A model generated the notes under the pieces. That model did no database searches. It had not been told where the DNA came from and saw only the letters and a program-made list of their open reading frames with translations. Made by a program: the position numbers and the translations under genes. A DNA stretch of 64,000 nucleotides from Kluyvera intermedia (GTDB lineage: Bacteria; Pseudomonadota; Gammaproteobacteria; Enterobacterales; Enterobacteriaceae), in NCBI RefSeq assembly GCF_034424175.1, contig NZ_CP139986.1:310001-374000 (forward strand), read 5' to 3'. Every line of letters begins with the position of its first letter. Position 1 is the stretch's first letter. This document shows positions 63,213 through 64,000 of the stretch, one piece after another.

Positions 63213-64000
63213 ATGATCAAAGATATGCGTAATTTAGCGTTAGCCCCTGTCGGTAACCTGGAATCTTATATCCGGGCTGCGAACACATGGCCGATGTTGA
63301 CGGCTGATGAAGAAAAGGCGCTGGCTGAAAGACTGCATTATGAGGGCGATCTGGAAGCAGCGAAAACGCTGATCCTGTCACACCTGCGCTTTGTTGTTCA
63401 TATTGCTCGTAATTATTCGGGCTATGGCCTTCCGCAGGCAGACTTGATTCAGGAAGGTAACATTGGCCTGATGAAAGCAGTGCGTCGCTTCAACCCTGAA
63501 GTGGGTGTGCGCCTGGTCTCCTTTGCCGTGCATTGGATCAAAGCCGAAATCCACGAATACGTGCTGCGTAACTGGCGTATTGTGAAAGTCGCCACCACCA
63601 AAGCACAGCGTAAGCTGTTCTTTAACCTGCGTAAAAACAAGCAGCGTTTGGGCTGGTTTAACCAGGATGAAGTTGAGATGGTAGCGCGTGAGCTGGGCGT
63701 CTCCAGCAAAGACGTGCGCGAAATGGAATCTCGTATGTCGGCACAGGACATGGCGTTTGATATGTCTTCCGACGACGATTCCGAAAGCCATGCTGTGGCA
63801 CCGGTGCTCTATCTGCAGGATAAATCGTCCAACTTTGCCGACGGCATTGAAGACGATAACTGGGAAGAGCAGGCAGCGAACAAGCTGACCGACGCGATGC
63901 AGGGCCTGGACGAACGTAGCCAGGACATCATCCGCGCCCGCTGGCTGGACGAAGACAACAAGTCTACGCTGCAAGAACTGGCCGACCGTTATGGCGTTTC
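63213..64000 (+). CDS. rpoH: RNA polymerase heat-shock sigma factor RpoH (sigma-32), 3' end beyond window
   Basis: The first 262 of about 284 residues are in the window. The RpoH-box and sigma-70-family regions are clear: region 2 (LILSHLRFVVHIARNYSGYG to SFAVHWIKAEIHEYV), the RpoH-specific QRKLFFNLRKNKQ and region 4 (LDERSQDIIRARWLDEDNKS). The N-terminus MIKDMRNLALAPVGN differs from E. coli MTDKMQSLALAPVGN but keeps the spacing. The 5' mRNA is a known thermosensor in E. coli. Its product could drive the sigma-32-like promoter at prlC in this window. Confidence 0.96.
   Translation, partial: MIKDMRNLALAPVGNLESYIRAANTWPMLTADEEKALAERLHYEGDLEAAKTLILSHLRFVVHIARNYSGYGLPQADLIQEGNIGLMKAVRRFNPEVGVRLVSFAVHWIKAEIHEYVLRNWRIVKVATTKAQRKLFFNLRKNKQRLGWFNQDEVEMVARELGVSSKDVREMESRMSAQDMAFDMSSDDDSESHAVAPVLYLQDKSSNFADGIEDDNWEEQAANKLTDAMQGLDERSQDIIRARWLDEDNKSTLQELADRYGV

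Noticed and set aside
1..64000. CRISPR array, tRNA or rRNA genes, prophage
   Set aside because: No regularly spaced repeats, no tRNA cloverleaf or rRNA sequence, and no phage structural genes were seen. The Tn7-like element carries no cas genes.

Overview
The window is chromosomal DNA from a member of the Enterobacteriaceae. Gene content and order follow the E. coli segment rlmJ-prlC-rsmJ-dtpB-uspA-uspB-pitA-yhiN ... yhhS-dcrB-yhhQ-tusA-zntA-yhhN-yhhM-yhhL-rsmD-ftsYEX-rpoH. Several additions fit the Klebsiella/Raoultella/Enterobacter side of the family better than E. coli itself: a padC/LysR pair, the arn operon at this site, an Rrf2/NADH-dehydrogenase pair and a UshA-like nucleotidase. The genus cannot be settled from the window alone.

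Layout. (1) 1-11.7 kb: core genes for rRNA modification (rlmJ, rsmJ), oligopeptidase A, peptide and phosphate transport, universal stress proteins and the flavoprotein YhiN. (2) 11,708-36,903: a 25.2-kb Tn7-like transposon in the last codons of yhiN. It is bounded by TGT...ACA ends with repeated TnsB-type sites and by a perfect 5-bp target duplication, GCTGA. Its cargo is the silver/copper island: silE, silSR, silCFBA-DUF411-silP, pcoG, pcoE1, pcoABCDRS and pcoE. The transposition genes are nearly gone: a 768-bp IS1 without target duplication joins a truncated tnsA to a 5'-truncated OLD-family ATPase/TOPRIM nuclease gene, so an IS1-adjacent deletion probably immobilised the element. (3) 36.9-46.1 kb: LysR/padC (phenolic acid decarboxylase) and arnBCADTEF (L-Ara4N modification of lipid A) behind a PmrA-type box. 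(4) 46.3-54.9 kb: yhhS, dcrB, yhhQ, tusA, a periplasmic 5'-nucleotidase, zntA with its ZntR operator, yhhN and yhhM. (5) 55.0-58.5 kb: an AT-rich accessory island between yhhM and yhhL. It has an orphan type VI secretion Hcp followed by two tandem pairs, each a predicted membrane-active effector and a small polytopic membrane protein that is probably its immunity factor. (6) 58.5-64 kb: yhhL, rsmD, ftsY-ftsE-ftsX and the start of rpoH.

How the parts work together. The transposon is a periplasmic metal-detoxification unit. SilCBA with SilF exports Ag+/Cu+ across the outer membrane. SilP pumps from the cytosol. SilE and two PcoE proteins bind metal in the periplasm. PcoA oxidises Cu(I), and PcoB, PcoC and PcoD handle copper at the outer membrane, periplasm and inner membrane. 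Two two-component systems (SilRS, PcoRS) control it through palindromic boxes visible upstream of silE, silC, pcoA/pcoE1 and pcoE. With zntA also in the window, the segment is rich in metal-stress functions. The least described part is the duplicated effector/immunity cassette beside the orphan hcp: a 536-bp near-identical core with divergent C-termini and divergent partner genes suggests a diversifying contact-dependent toxin system.
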